From positions 61,845,753-61,909,752 of the forward strand of contig CM055099.1 in the NCBI GenBank assembly GCA_029204225.1: a DNA stretch of 64,000 bases, in the 5' to 3' direction. The first letter of the stretch is position 1. The number at the start of each line of letters is the position of its first letter. Below, one piece after another: positions 1-11,100 of this stretch. A program made the translations under genes and the position numbers. Below the pieces are notes generated by a model. The model was not told where the DNA came from and ran no database searches. It saw nothing but the letters and a program-made list of their open reading frames with translations. Origin of the DNA: Diphasiastrum complanatum. Lineage: Eukaryota > Streptophyta > Lycopodiopsida > Lycopodiales > Lycopodiaceae.

Positions 1-720
1 ATCATCAGTATCGTTGTTGCAATTTTTACAATCTTTTCTTGCCCTGGTCGGTCAAATACTTCTGCTGACGCTTTGTGTCGTTGACCTGCTTTGTTACACA
101 ATCTTGTCGCTACCATCCCGTCATGGTTTGATGATTTATGTGGTGCTTATTTGTCATGTCCTGATTTTCATGATGTTTATAGTTCGTCTCCACTTCCTCT
201 CGTCGACATCATGTGTATTCCATTGTTGATCATCGTCTTTATCATTCTGGTTCTCTTTGTATTTCGAGTACCCTTGATGTTCGTCCTAAGTTGTTGTTTG
301 ATGCCCATTCTTCTCCTATTGGTGGCCATTTTGGTTTTCAGAAGTCTTATGCTCGTCTTATGGACCATTTCTACTGGCCATCCATGAAGTCTGAGCTAGC
401 ACATCTTATCCGTAAGTGTACCTTTTGTGCCCGTGATAAATATTCCCTTGCTAAGTCCAGTGGCTTGCTCCAGAGTTGGCCCATTCCTCATCGCCAGTGG
501 ACAGACATTTTTATGGACTTTATCCTTGGCCTTTCTCATACCCGACGTGGTAATGACTCATGTATGGCGGTGGTTGATCGGTTCTCGAAATAGGCACATT
601 TTATTCCGGTCCACAACATTATCACAGCAGAGCAATGTGCACGTCCATTTCTATCAGAGATTGTTCGGCTGCATGGTTTTCCACCTACTATACTATCTGA
701 TTGGGATAGTAAGTTTATAT
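1..720 (+). pseudogene. Ty3/gypsy pol remnant (end of RNase H, integrase)
   Basis: Translating the plus strand from the window edge gives the end of a Ty3-type RNase H (RSNTSADALCR, about 35-105), followed by a stop, a linker (PSWFDDLCGAYLSCPDFHDV, about 117-178), a frameshift near 185-212, and the integrase zinc domain (GGHFGFQKSYARLMDHFYWP then CTFCARD, about 322-440). The core begins with WTDIFMDFILGL and continues past an in-frame TAG at 591-593 to SDWDSKF near 715, where homology stops. Integrase would join retrotransposon cDNA to the chromosome; this copy has a stop, a frameshift and no complete catalytic triad, so it is dead. It runs off the left edge. A related integrase fragment lies on the minus strand at 20106-20642. 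An LTR-like stretch follows about 40 bp downstream in the orientation expected of a 3' LTR, which suggests an internal deletion. Confidence 0.85.
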
Positions 721-760
721 ATTGCATTTTCATTTAGCCCGAGGGGCTTTGCTTTTCCGC

Positions 761-1206
761 AGGGGAGAGTTATAGACTCGGCTCATTACATTCGTTGCGT
801 CCTTCTTTACTTTATGCATACACAGGCCTTGGGGCCCTTTTTATTGGTCTAGTTCATATTTTGGTTATGTATTGGTCTTGGGCCCATTTTATTACTCTAT
901 TTGATATTTGGTCATGGACTGATGAGGGGGCCGTATGGGGTTTCACAGACCCTATCTAGAGGGCGCACTATTATCCCTCTTAGAGATTGGTTTCGTCAGT
1001 CTTATCCATTTAGGGCTCCCTTTTAGGACTTCTCTGTGGGTATAAGTAGGAGACATTGTCATTCATTATTCAGCTTATGATATTGATCTCTCTCTCTCTC
1101 TCTCTAGTCTTTTTAAGCATATTTCCTGCTTTCTAGACTAGTTTCTTGCTTATGTGCTTCTTTCCTAGCTTAGCCTTTATTCTATTGTGAATAAGTTCAT
1201 AACTAA
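761..1206 (+). repeat. LTR of a Ty3/gypsy-like element (degenerate)
   Basis: This stretch is clearly similar, in reverse complement, to the 451-bp insertion at 54257-54707. Shared blocks include GACTCGGCTCATTACATTCG, TTTACTTTATGCATA, AGGCCTTGGG, TTGATCTCTCTCTC and TTTCCTGCTTTCTAG. It follows the integrase remnant in the order pol then LTR, so it is probably the 3' LTR of that element. The exact edges are not certain because no target duplication is visible on this copy. Confidence 0.6.
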
Positions 1207-2884
1207 AGTGTTGTCCATCACCCTTCCATGCCTTCCTACCTGATCTCCATCGTCCATTTCCAGCCTCTTCGTTCCTTTTCTCACGTTGCTGTCCATCGCC
1301 TATCTCAAGTTACTTTTTTGCTCATTTTCCATCCCTATCACAACTGCATATTCCTTTTTTTTAATCGCCCATCTACCTCCATTGTTGGCATCCAGTTTTT
1401 GGTCTGTTTTGGCAGCCGCTACCTACCTCAATTGATGACACTGCTCAATTGCTTGGAGCTCCAGTGTTGGCAGTTTCCAGCACCCATTTTCAGCCAGCTT
1501 TGTAGCCCATTTTCTTCCCATTGTTGGCAGCCATTCCATATATCATTTGGTGGACCTTTTCTTAGCTATTTGGAGGTACTTTTCAGCAATGTTACATACA
1601 TATTACGACAATTTATACTTGCTTTATTTTATGCTGTTTTGGGTACCATTTCTTAGCAACCTTTACTATCTACTTTATTGCTCCAGTTTTCGGTCTTATA
1701 TACGTTCTACTCTTTAGTTGTGATTTTTGTGGTTAAAATTGTAACTATAAAATACTTTACAATGTATTTAGTTTGGAAATAGTTTCACTATAAAGAATCA
1801 GGAAGTTTTGTCCTACAGTTTAGAATTCTTTTAAAAGCTACCAAGTAAAATAAAGTCAATTCATGCTGAGTCAAACTCAAAGTTGAGGTTCCCCGCTTGA
1901 ACTTTCTTATATTAGACTTTTTGTCCGATTCAATCAATATTGAATTAAATTGATCTAACCATGCCAATTGATACTGAGTTGCTTTAGACTAGGAGCTATT
2001 CTTTGATCAATCAATCAAGCCAGAATACAACCAATCAGTTGTTTGAGGCCTTAGGTTCTACAAGTTGGGGTTGGAGGTTCATTGATATCTACATCAATAT
2101 TCAATGAATAAATGCCAATACTAATAAAGGAAGGGTTCCTAGGGTCCCAAACTTGAATAGCAAATGGCCCAAGGTTAATGATGTTCCAGTGATATGTTTG
2201 TAGTTGTTGTGTATTTTACTCAAAGGCCTTTATATATTGGAGAGCTCTTGGCTCGTGCATTTTTGGCCTTTCATATGTTGGAATTTCATTTTCAAGATTA
2301 AAAACTTGTGATTGAGTCCAAAAAATGAGAATTGTAGTTATTGATGGGCATTTACGATCTTGTTTATTTGTATCTGGTAGATCTTTTGATAGGTTGGTAT
2401 TAACACTTTCTATAATGCTTTTGTATGGTTCATTTTTTACAGCTATTATGTGCGGTCCTCTATAATGACCAAGTTCAAGAAATTGACATGGTACTTGTTG
2501 CTTTTTAATGTTTGAATGCATATGTTTGTCTCGTGGTTTGCCAAATCAGAACATAAAAAGAGCATGCCAATCTGTAGCTGGAAGATCATGGAATCCTGTG
2601 GAAAAGTAAGATCCTCACTTTCCTCTTCTTCATTTTTAAGGTTTCTCTAACTTTTGAATTAATAATAGTTCGAGTCACGAGCAAGAAAACTTTGAAAGCT
2701 TGAGCATTGGCATGGCAATGACCTCAACGAGTTCTAGATGTTGGCTATTTCTTTCTGGCAAAAGATTGTAGATTGGATACACTTAGGAAAAGTTTTGGAG
2801 ATACCAAATGGAGAGATAGCGAGTTATTAAGGTTTGATATTTGCACCATATGGTTCAGTATGGTTTGTAACATATTTTGGATGG
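1207..2884. other. AT-rich stretch without a supported gene
   Basis: No recognised coding family on either strand. The longest open frame is 101 codons on the minus strand (2216-2521), with no start context, splice partners or family I can name. Nothing else stands out apart from a few T-rich runs. Confidence 0.5.
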
Positions 2885-3040
2885 ATGGAGAGAGGGAGAG
2901 GGAGAGGGAGAGGGAGAATAGAATAGAATAGAATAGAATATATTAATGTCTACAAAGTGCCCTTGGGCACATGAGACAAGAAAAAGTACATAAGAGGGAG
3001 AGGGAGAGGGAGAGGGAGAGGAAGAAAGAAAGAAAGATTT
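2885..3040 (-). mobile_element. Truncated LINE 3' end plus GGGAGA-type simple repeats
   Basis: On the minus strand, 2930-2998 is only the last ~60 nt of a LINE: a GTGCCC/GGGCAC hairpin (2957-2970), GACATTAATA, then a (TATTC)n tail and (CTCTCC)n. It is directly abutted by the tail of the next LINE copy, whose (TTTC)n(CTCCCT)n tail occupies about 2996-3040. The simplest reading is a severely 5'-truncated copy that was later used as a target by the LINE at 3041-5618. Confidence 0.7.
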
Positions 3041-5618
3041 TATTAATGTCTAGCCAGTGCCCGTAGGCACAAAAGACAAAGTACAATACATACAAGATAG
3101 GAGCAATGTCCATAATGCGGACTTATTTCTAAAGAAATTCTCTCTCTACCAAAAGTCAATTGATGAAAAAAAATGAATCAACAATCTCTCACCATGCAAG
3201 AAGGAGATGCAAGAGCTTAACCTCCCGCTCTACTGAGGTACAAAGGCAAGACCTTAACCACCCGCTCTGCTGAGGCAAACCACTAAAGAAAAACCAAAAA
3301 CACTAAGTAACTGATTTGAAAAAACGAGGGATAGGCTGTGAGGTGTGCACTGGAGGCTGATGAGCGACTCAATGAGATGCTAAAGGTCGTCGTATGGCTC
3401 TAGCTAACGATGATGAACGGACTGCAAGTCTCGGTCTAGTAGATGATCCCTGAGTCTTTACAGCCTTCTGTCGTGTCGGGATATCAATCTCATCCTCTGA
3501 TACCTCCTCTCTATCCCTCTTCTGTAATAAGAGTGTGATCAGAGTCTGGTTATAAACATCCTCTGTCTCGGAAGGTAGAATAGACGCTCGCAACGTAAAC
3601 ATCTCCCTCAATAAGAGTCCCACACACCTAGGATCTGGATACATTAAGAAAGAGCCAAGGGATAGAGGAGTGGTTTTGTAGAGACAATAATAACGGCCTC
3701 TGATCTCATAATAGGTAGGATATGTAAAAATGAAATGTGATTCATCCTCTACCTCATGCATCGAGCATAACTGGCATATCCGATGTGTCCTGGGGGTATC
3801 AGTATAACGGCCCGACGAAGAGCATATGATGATGGCTGTGAAAGATACGACGGTAGGATAGGTAGTCCCATGTCATCTAGCTGTAGGAGATGAGAGCCGT
3901 AAAAATGCATCTTGACCCTCTCTGGATCTAGCTGTGACCACACTATCTGGATATAGCTACGATAAAGTTGACGCCGAATATAGGTATGAGTGCTGTTAGG
4001 GAGAGCTGATATAGATACCCCCAATTGCTAAGAAACTCAGGGACATCCTCAAACCATGACAACTTAGCCTACTGATTAGAAATAAACCGAGAGGAAGTGT
4101 AACCAGCAACTAGATACCTGGAAGTATCCATATCAGTGAGCCTATGTAGGAAAATGACAATCCGGAACATATCCTCAACAACCATAGGTGGAGATGCAAA
4201 CTCTACTAGGAGTGCCATGAGGAACCAATGCCTTCGCAAGGATCATCCAGCCAAGCATGAGAATCTGTAGGCGAGTGATGTCTCTCCAAGTACCCGTAGA
4301 GAGCCCAGGGCACCAAACCTCCACTAAATACATAGCCGCCGGAGAAACCATAATAGAGAAGAGCAAACACCGTGTGGCAGGGTCATGAATATAAAGGGTA
4401 GTACAAAGTCTCTCCATCTGAACAAGGGGTGTGTGCCCCTTACGTAGGCGAGCTGTGGATGCGGGTTTGAAAGTAAGCAGAGGACCGGAAAAAAGAACTC
4501 CAAGATAAGTCTAAGAGGCAACTATCTCCAGTTGCTGTTTATCATAATAAAAGAAAATGTCCCGCATGTGCTGCCTATTGGTGCTGAAAACCATGACTTT
4601 AGTCTTAGAGATATTGACCATCAATCCCCATGTCTAACAAAAACCATGTAAGACGTCAAGATGTCTCTGAGGCCCTCTAGCTGAGGTAGATAACAAGACA
4701 ATATTATCAGCATATAAGAAAATAGATATGACAATGTCTGCAAGAGGACAGCCATCACCACCCTCCTCGTTGATAATCCGCTCAAGATCATCAATATAGA
4801 GAGCAAAAAGAGTAGGAGAAAGGGGGCAATCCCGCTTCACACCAACTGTACTGTGAATCGGAGGTGACCAACCTATACCATCTCTGAGTCTAGCCAGAAC
4901 CCTCTCATATAATATGGTAATAGAAGCAATAACATCTTGTGAGAAACCAAGCGAGACCAAATGCTGATGCAGAAGATGCCTAGGTACAGAATCAAAAGCT
5001 TTGCGGAAATCCACAAAACAGCAATAAACCCGCTGCTTTGCCTCCTCAATGATACATCTCAAGATAAAAATCTGATCCGTAGTAGAATACCCAATCCTGA
5101 AACCTGCCTGTCCAATAGCATATAGTTCATCCGCTTCCGCCTTTGAGCTAACTATAGACTGTAGGATCGAGCCAAAAAGCTTAGCCATTACGTGACTAAT
5201 CATAATAGTGCGGTAATGTTCCACATTCATTGGGTCACCAATTTTAAGTATCGGGTGTAAACGGTTAGCACACCAGGCAGTAGAGAAGCATGACAACCTT
5301 TTTTTAAGATATGAGATATGTAGGGGGAGACTATATGAGCCACAAGTTTAAGAAAATCGAGACTAAGTGAGTCAATATCTTCAACTCTATGACTTTGGGC
5401 TCGTTTGATAGCATCTTCAATCAGAGAAGGGCAAAACAATGTAAAATCTGTAGGTCTCGCTGAGAGAGTAATAGGGGAAGAATCAATAGTATAGAGACGT
5501 GTAGCATAATCCACCCAAGCTTCAGTAGCAATAGAAGCAGTCATGAAAGACTTCTTAGAGAAAGTCTTCCAAAAGTAAGAAGAGGAAGATGTAACCAGGG
5601 CATCTATCAACTTTTGAC
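3041..5618 (-). pseudogene. LINE ORF2 remnant (reverse transcriptase and C-terminal part)
   Basis: Reading the minus strand down from 5618, this is a 5'-truncated non-LTR retrotransposon that begins between endonuclease and reverse transcriptase. RT landmarks are HYRTIMISHVMAKLFGSILQ, GQAGFRIGYSTTDQIF, CCFVDFRKAFDSVPRH and SPTLFALYIDDLERI (about 4780-5220). The catalytic YADD box reads YADN (about 4697-4711), a change expected to abolish catalysis. Several frameshifts follow before a C-terminal region ending near 3369 (EEVSEDEIDIPTRQ). The cysteine-histidine knuckle seen in sister copies is degraded. The 3' end carries the family hairpin (3057-3070), GACATTAATA and a (TTTC)n tail. Sister copies lie at 26031-30118, 59293-60528 and 60681-64000. 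Confidence 0.85.
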
Positions 5619-5731
5619 CATTTTTTTTGCAAATATGCCTTCTTTTTTATGCAATATTGGCCATCATCCAAATCATTGGCCGCCACCTAGATCGGCCTCC
5701 ATTGCCCGTCAATGACGGGCACTCTTTACTA

Positions 5732-5763
<32 letters not shown>
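5619..5763. repeat. Short spacer ending in (TA)n
   Basis: A short unassigned stretch followed by an alternating TA tract (about 5732-5763) in which the next element starts. Confidence 0.6.
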
Positions 5764-5765
<2 letters not shown>

Positions 5766-5976
5766 AAGGAAGCGGGACCCGGACCCGTCCGCGCCAGGGG
5801 CGCTTCCGGTTTTTTTTTTTTTTTAGATTTTTAAATTTTTTTTTAGACTTAAATAAATTAAATTTTTTTTTTTTGAAGCCACGGATGCGTCTGACCTCGC
5901 GTCCGGGGGTCGGACGCGTCCAGGTCTGGACGTCGGACGCGGACGCGGGCAATCCGGCCCGGACCCTCATCCCTGA
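5764..5976. mobile_element. Short non-autonomous family-2 hAT-like element
   Basis: A 213-bp element beginning TCTAAGGAAGCGGGACCC next to (TA)n and ending GGACCCTCATCCCTGA. Its interior is GGACGCGTCC-type palindromic GC-rich sequence around a long T/A-rich core. The same ends occur at 56257-56479 (223 bp), and the same end types bound the 1.4-kb element at 43560-44990, so this is a dispersed family. It has no coding capacity. The right flank is (CA)n(TA)n, and no clean target duplication can be read. Confidence 0.65.
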
Positions 5977-5982
5977 GCTGTT

Positions 5983-6014
<32 letters not shown>

Positions 6015-9000
6015 CATAGGTCCCGCGGTACTGGGTACCGCGGATCCCGGTACCGCGAGACCATACTGGTACCGCGGTACCATGATGGTACCGCGGTACC
6101 ACAATATAATAATATATTTATTATTTAATATTTTTTTTTTAATTTTTTTTTACCTAAACCTACCCGCCCCCCTCGCATTTCCTCTGAAATTTTTTTGCGC
6201 CCTCTCCGCCCTGCCATCGCTGCTGGTTTTTCTTGCCTGCCTTTGATTCCTTGCGTCGCCCATCGCCCGCGCAACGCCCTGCCTTGCATCTGATTTCCTT
6301 TGCCCTGCATTCGCCCATTTTCAGCGTCTCTCCAACAGTGAACCCTGCTGTTTTTTTTCCAGCAATCCATCCCTCATTTCATCTGCAATGGTGCAATCCG
6401 ACCTTTCCGGTCTGTGGGACGAGGTAGACATTGTCAGGCGGGTTGCCGACAAGGCCAACAAGACCGGTCAGAAGATCGTGCGCTGCCGATACTGTCTCGT
6501 CGAGTTTGCTGCATCCCTCACTCGCCTTAAAGGCCATCTGCTCGGCGCACGCGCCAAAAATGGTGCCACCTTGAATGCTGCCCCTTGTGGCAGCATGACC
6601 GTCCCCGACAGGCAGCGACTACTGGACACCTACGGGCCGCGGCTCGTGGCAGGGGAGAACACCATTTCGGAGGGCATTCTCCGATTTTGCACCGCTCCTT
6701 ATGTGACTAACCCAGAGTTGCTGCCTGCTTGGCTGGCACGCACGAGGAGAGGGAGTGCATCCTCCTCTGGTCCCTTTGCCCCTCAGACAGCTCTGCCTCA
6801 TGCACCCCCATCTGCTCAGATTCCGGTGGATCCCGTCCCATCGCGTCCGCCAGTTGCCACTGCGGTTCCACCACCACCCACTGTTGCTCGCACTCCACCA
6901 GTCTACGACTTTCTCAGGGACTCTCCGCCACCCGAGCAGGCCCAGGATGGTACTGGGCGGGCCTTCGAGGATGTGGAAGAGATCCCTTCTTCCTTCCCTT
7001 CCCATCCGGATGACCTCCTCAGCCAGCAGTTTTCGTACCCCATGCCAGATGTTGCCCCTCCACCAGTGCACCCCACCTATGCTGCTGCACCCATCCCTGC
7101 CAGTGCATCCCACTCTCCCCATTCCACGTCTACAGCCGATGCATCCACCAGCGCCCAGCCTGTCGCGTCATCGTCCATTCCCGTCACGGTTGGTGCACCG
7201 TGCTGGAGGTCCACCACCCGTCGTCCACCAGGGAGAGCCCTCGTGCAGCAGACCATTCGCGGCGCGCATCAGCCGCACATGGACAGAGAGGCCACACAGG
7301 CCGTGGCCAGTCTGGTTTACGAGCTGAACCTGCCCTTTGCCATCACCGACTCTGAGCCCTTCAGAAGGGCCTTCCGCCTTGCACAGTCTGTCAGCCCTAG
7401 CTGGAGAGTCCCTAGTTCAGAGGTTGTCCGCACACACATGCTGAGGGATAGGGTCGAGTCCTTGTCTAGAGAGATGGAGCCTCTGCGTCGGCACTGGGCC
7501 ACTTACGGTTGCAGCATCATGTCCGATGGCTGGACTGATGTCAGGAGGAGGCCGATCCTCAACATATTGGTCTCCAGCTGCATGGGCACACAGTTTTTGA
7601 GGGCAGTGGATTGCAGCAGGGGGGGGAGAGTCATATCTGCAGAGTTCATGTTTGATGTCATCAGGTCTTCCATCCTAGCCATAGGCCCACAGCATGTCGT
7701 CACGGTGGTGACGGACAATGCCACGAACTGCATTCAGATGGGTGTACTGCTAGAGGCCGAGTTCCCTCATATTGTTCATACCCCCTGTGCAGCCCACGAC
7801 ATAGACCTTTTGATGGGGGACATTGGAGCACTTCCCTGGGTTAGAGCCATCGTTCGGGAGGCCCTCTTCCTGGTGACTTTTGTCACCAGAAAGAGGCGTG
7901 TTCTTGCCATGTTCCGGGTGTTCAGCCATCTGGACCTCCGTAAGCCAGCCCCCACGCGCTTTGCATTCGACTTGGTGGTCATCGACCGTTTGATCAGGTG
8001 CAGGGCCCAGCTTCTACAGATGGTTGCCAGTGATCTTTGGGGTGCCAGTACATTTCCGCACACTGAGGATGGGGAGCACTTTTCTTCCACGGTGAGGGGA
8101 GACCAGTTCTGGAGGGATGCACAGACATTGTCAGGACTGCTTCGACCACTCTACATTGTGCTCCGCATGGCTGACAGCGAGGGGTCGACACTTGGACTGG
8201 TGTATGAGCTCATGGACCGGATTGGACAGTTCCTGCAGCTACCCATCTTGCAGCCAGAGAGGTAAGCGGTACAGTGGTGCAATTGACCTTTATCTTTTTA
8301 GTACTTGCTAGTTTGTTTTTCTGTCAGTGTTAAGCTTTTTCGTAATGCCCTAAACCACATGCCCCTCACCTGCAGGATGACAGAGCTGAAGTTCATACGG
8401 GAGACGCGGTGGAACTACTTCCACAGGAGTATCCACAGCGTTGCACACATGCTGCATCCCCTCTTCCTCTCTCCGACACAGATCGCAGACAGAGAGCTCG
8501 AGGCCGATTGGCTTCAGTACATTCACAGGGTGGGTCCACACATAGGTTTGGATCCTATCAGGCTCATGGAGGAGCTCGCTACATTTCGTTTCGGCATGTG
8601 CGTATTCGGCCACCCGGCTGCCCAGGACCCAGAGAGGAGGCAGCTACCCATTACCTGGTGGACCATGTTCGGTAGCACATACCCATCTATACAGCGTCTT
8701 GCACTGCATGTCCTTTCTCAGGTATGCATCTCATTTTATCCTACATTTTTTGTGTTTCGTTGAAGTTTCACCTCTGCCACAATGTGCTGAAGTATTTCAA
8801 TGCACGCACCACAGGACTGTGCTGCCTCCGTGTGTGAGCGTAATTGGAGCACATGGGCACTGATTCACACGAGGAGAAGGAACCGCTTGTCAGTGAGTCA
8901 GTTGGAGCGGTTGGTGTTATGTAGCACCAACGCACGTCTCGCCAGGAGGCTTCCAACCATTACGAGCGCATTGCAGGTGATAAGCTAACCTTTCATAGCA

Positions 9001-10031
9001 TGTTGGTTGACTCATGGTATGTTGGTTTCATTTCTTGATAGAGTTGTTTCTCTGACATGCCAATTTTAAACCTTGCAGACGAAGATATCCGATTTGGAGC
9101 GCCAGGTTGACTTGCCTACGGACAGCACCCATCCCATGCCTGCAGATGACCTGGGCACACAGTTGATGGCAGAGAGAGAGAGGGAGCTTGCCGAGATGAG
9201 AGAGAGAGAGCTTGGGCTTGAGCACAGAGAGCCCCCATTGTATGAGGCAGATGCAGTGTCAGAGGATGAGCATGATGAGGATGAGCACATTCAGGTTGTG
9301 TTTGCCAGACCAGAGAGGGATGAGGCAGATTATACAGGTGCAGGGCACACGCCACGGGCAGGGGTCACAGGTGCATCACGTGGCAGAGGTGGGACACATG
9401 GCACATGTTATACCGGCAGACAGGCAGGGCACACAGGGGGGGGCAGTGGCATACCTACCTATGTCGACATGATGGAGGAGGCTCTTGATAGAGGGCAGAG
9501 TGGTTTAGATGCCGGTCCCGCAGATGTTTGGATGCGTGCAGCACAGAGTCATGGCCGTTACTACGACAGCACACCAGAGGAGGCACCTGATGACTTTCAT
9601 TGCACAGATTGGGAGGCCATGCAGGGTCTACAGGGTGCACATGATGAGGCACAAGATGAGGCTTGGGTTGATTCAGGGGTTGGTGCACAGGATAATTCAG
9701 AGGTTGGTGCACAGGATGATTTAGAGGCTGGTGCACAGGATGAGTCCCAGAGCCCAGAGCATTTGTATTCGGATGCCCAGCTGGCCGACTTGGTTGCCAC
9801 ATTGGATTCAGAGGCCCAGCAGATGCCGAGTGTCAGGGCGCCCCCATCATCTCTTGCCAGCATGCCACACACAGAGTCCCAGCCAGAGCAGCCGCATGAG
9901 GTGCCTACAGTTCCTCCAGCTCCTCAGAGGGTGTATGTGCGTCGCACAGCTCCTCCAGTGCCACCGATGCCATTTAGGCCTGCAGCCCCTCCATCGCCGT
10001 CCACTTCTGCAGCACTAGGTCTCCATGGCAG
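6015..10031 (+). mobile_element. Family-1 hAT transposon, copy 1 (right part lost)
   Basis: The left end starts CATAGGTCCCGCGGTACT immediately after (CA)n(TA)n. It is followed by about 95 bp packed with GGTACCGCGG-type palindromes, then A/T runs, a T/C-rich leader and the transposase gene. Sequence identity with the other copies stops at 10031, where a Ty3 LTR begins. The accessory-gene half and right end expected beyond the LTR element are not found; the next hAT sequence (14711-14859) is the same type of end in the opposite orientation. Confidence 0.85.
6388..10031 (+). CDS. hAT transposase (DUF659 type), four exons, C-terminus cut by Ty3 insertion
   Basis: Cut-and-paste DNA transposase acting in the nucleus. 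Exons 6388-8261, 8376-8721, 8815-8976 and 9079-10031 join through GT-AG introns of 114, 93 and 102 bp; the frame is open throughout and, running into the LTR, would stop at 10045-10047 (about 1116 aa). Order of parts: BED-type zinc finger (CRYCLVEFAASLTRLKGHL, residues ~35-55); proline/serine-rich linker (~110-290); DUF659 core with SDGWTDV, VVTDNATN and HTPCAAHDIDLL; hAT dimerisation region (ITWWTMFGSTYPSIQRLA, CERNWSTWALIHTRRRNRL); then a coiled, acidic tail with GAQD repeats. The ATG is conserved in six copies just after a T/C-rich leader. It is the only copy with eight Gs at 7619-7626, which keeps the DUF659 frame open. The Ty3 insertion removes the last ~220 residues, including the AT-hooks. 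Confidence 0.85.
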
Positions 10032-10389
10032 TGTTACGAGCTCGTAACCAGTGCCGAACCCTAGAGAACACAGATAGGTCAGATACCACAGTCAGGGTCG
10101 TGTCCAGCGTACATGACCAACAGGGCAAGACAGTGTGAGTAGTGTGCCCCAGCACGGTCCATAGCCATGGCGGTCCTAACACAGCCTAGGGACCCTGTCA
10201 GCAGAATAGGGCCCCCAGTTGGGTCCCGACGTGCAGTCGGCCACGTCAGTGCCACGTGGCCGACACTTGGCAGTAGCATGCTACCAGTCCTCACACTGGG
10301 CTAGGAGGGGCTTACTCTATATCAGGGAGTAGGCAAGGTTGGGTGGATCAGTTAGTGTTTGCCCTACTGTGGTGTTAGGATCTATTACA
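10032..10389 (+). repeat. 5' LTR of Ty3/gypsy element
   Basis: A 358-bp LTR beginning TGTTACGAG and ending TTACA, placed by the exact break in the hAT exon at 10031 and by the primer-binding site just after it. It starts inside a perfect 16-bp palindrome (GTTACGAGCTCGTAAC, 10033-10048). A TATA-like CTCTATATC lies at about 10315-10323 and would drive the genomic transcript. The likely target duplication is GGCAG (10027-10031), but the 3' side is missing, so it cannot be confirmed. Confidence 0.85.
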
Positions 10390-10390
10390 C

Positions 10391-10403
10391 TGGTATCAGA
10401 GCC
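10391..10403 (+). promoter_or_regulatory. Primer-binding site (tRNA-Met type)
   Basis: TGGTATCAGAGCC one base after the LTR matches the standard plant LTR-retrotransposon site complementary to the 3' end of initiator tRNA-Met, which primes minus-strand cDNA synthesis. It fixes the LTR end and the orientation of the element. Confidence 0.9.
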
Positions 10404-11100
10404 ATCTCCATCCTAGGGAGTTCAGGACAACAGTAGAGAAAGCTATCAGAAGATAGGAAAGATTTCTCAGATTCTCAGGAAAGAATGGAGGAGGAAAATC
10501 GCTGTAGGAACAGCTTTCAAATCCTTGAAATTTGCTGGGAATTTACAGTTGTTTGAGGCACAATCCCTTGTAGAAGCTCAGCGCTGAAAAATCAGGGATT
10601 TACCCTTGATTTTTATGTATCAGTTGTGGATTTTTGAGCACATTTTATATAGAAAACGTGGAGCAGGTCCAGCGCTGCCAAATTGGGTGGAAACTTCGAA
10701 TTTGGAGTGAAATTTTCTGGAATTTGGAGCGGATCTGAGACAGAATCGTGGGTGCAGGTCCAGCGCTGAAGGTCTTTGGCAGGAACCACAAGTTTGCAAC
10801 TGTTTTGGGTCCTAAAACGCGAATTTTGGAGCAAAAAGTATACACCTCAGACAGCGAGGGAAGGGGCCAAGACGATCAGAAGTTTGTTTCTTTTTCTTGG
10901 TACCTTGATCTCTGATTTTTCCGGACAGCAGATCTGAAAGCAGTGGAGGAAGAGCTGAAAGGGCTTTTCTTGATTCTTTCTTTGGAAGTACAGTCCTCAG
11001 AAACAGCTAAGTCATCTTTCCTTTCCCTTGTACAGTTGTAAATTAGTCTTTTAGACTTTTTTCCTTCAGAAGTTAAGGTAGCTCTCTTTCAGTTTCGAAG
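10404..11100 (+). other. Ty3 leader (untranslated)
   Basis: A 700-bp leader between primer site and gag. There is no long frame on the plus strand. CAGCGCTG/CCAGCGCTG recurs (about 10579, 10670 and 10760), with similar text around each copy, so the leader contains a diverged internal duplication. Packaging signals would be expected here but cannot be identified by eye. Confidence 0.6.
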
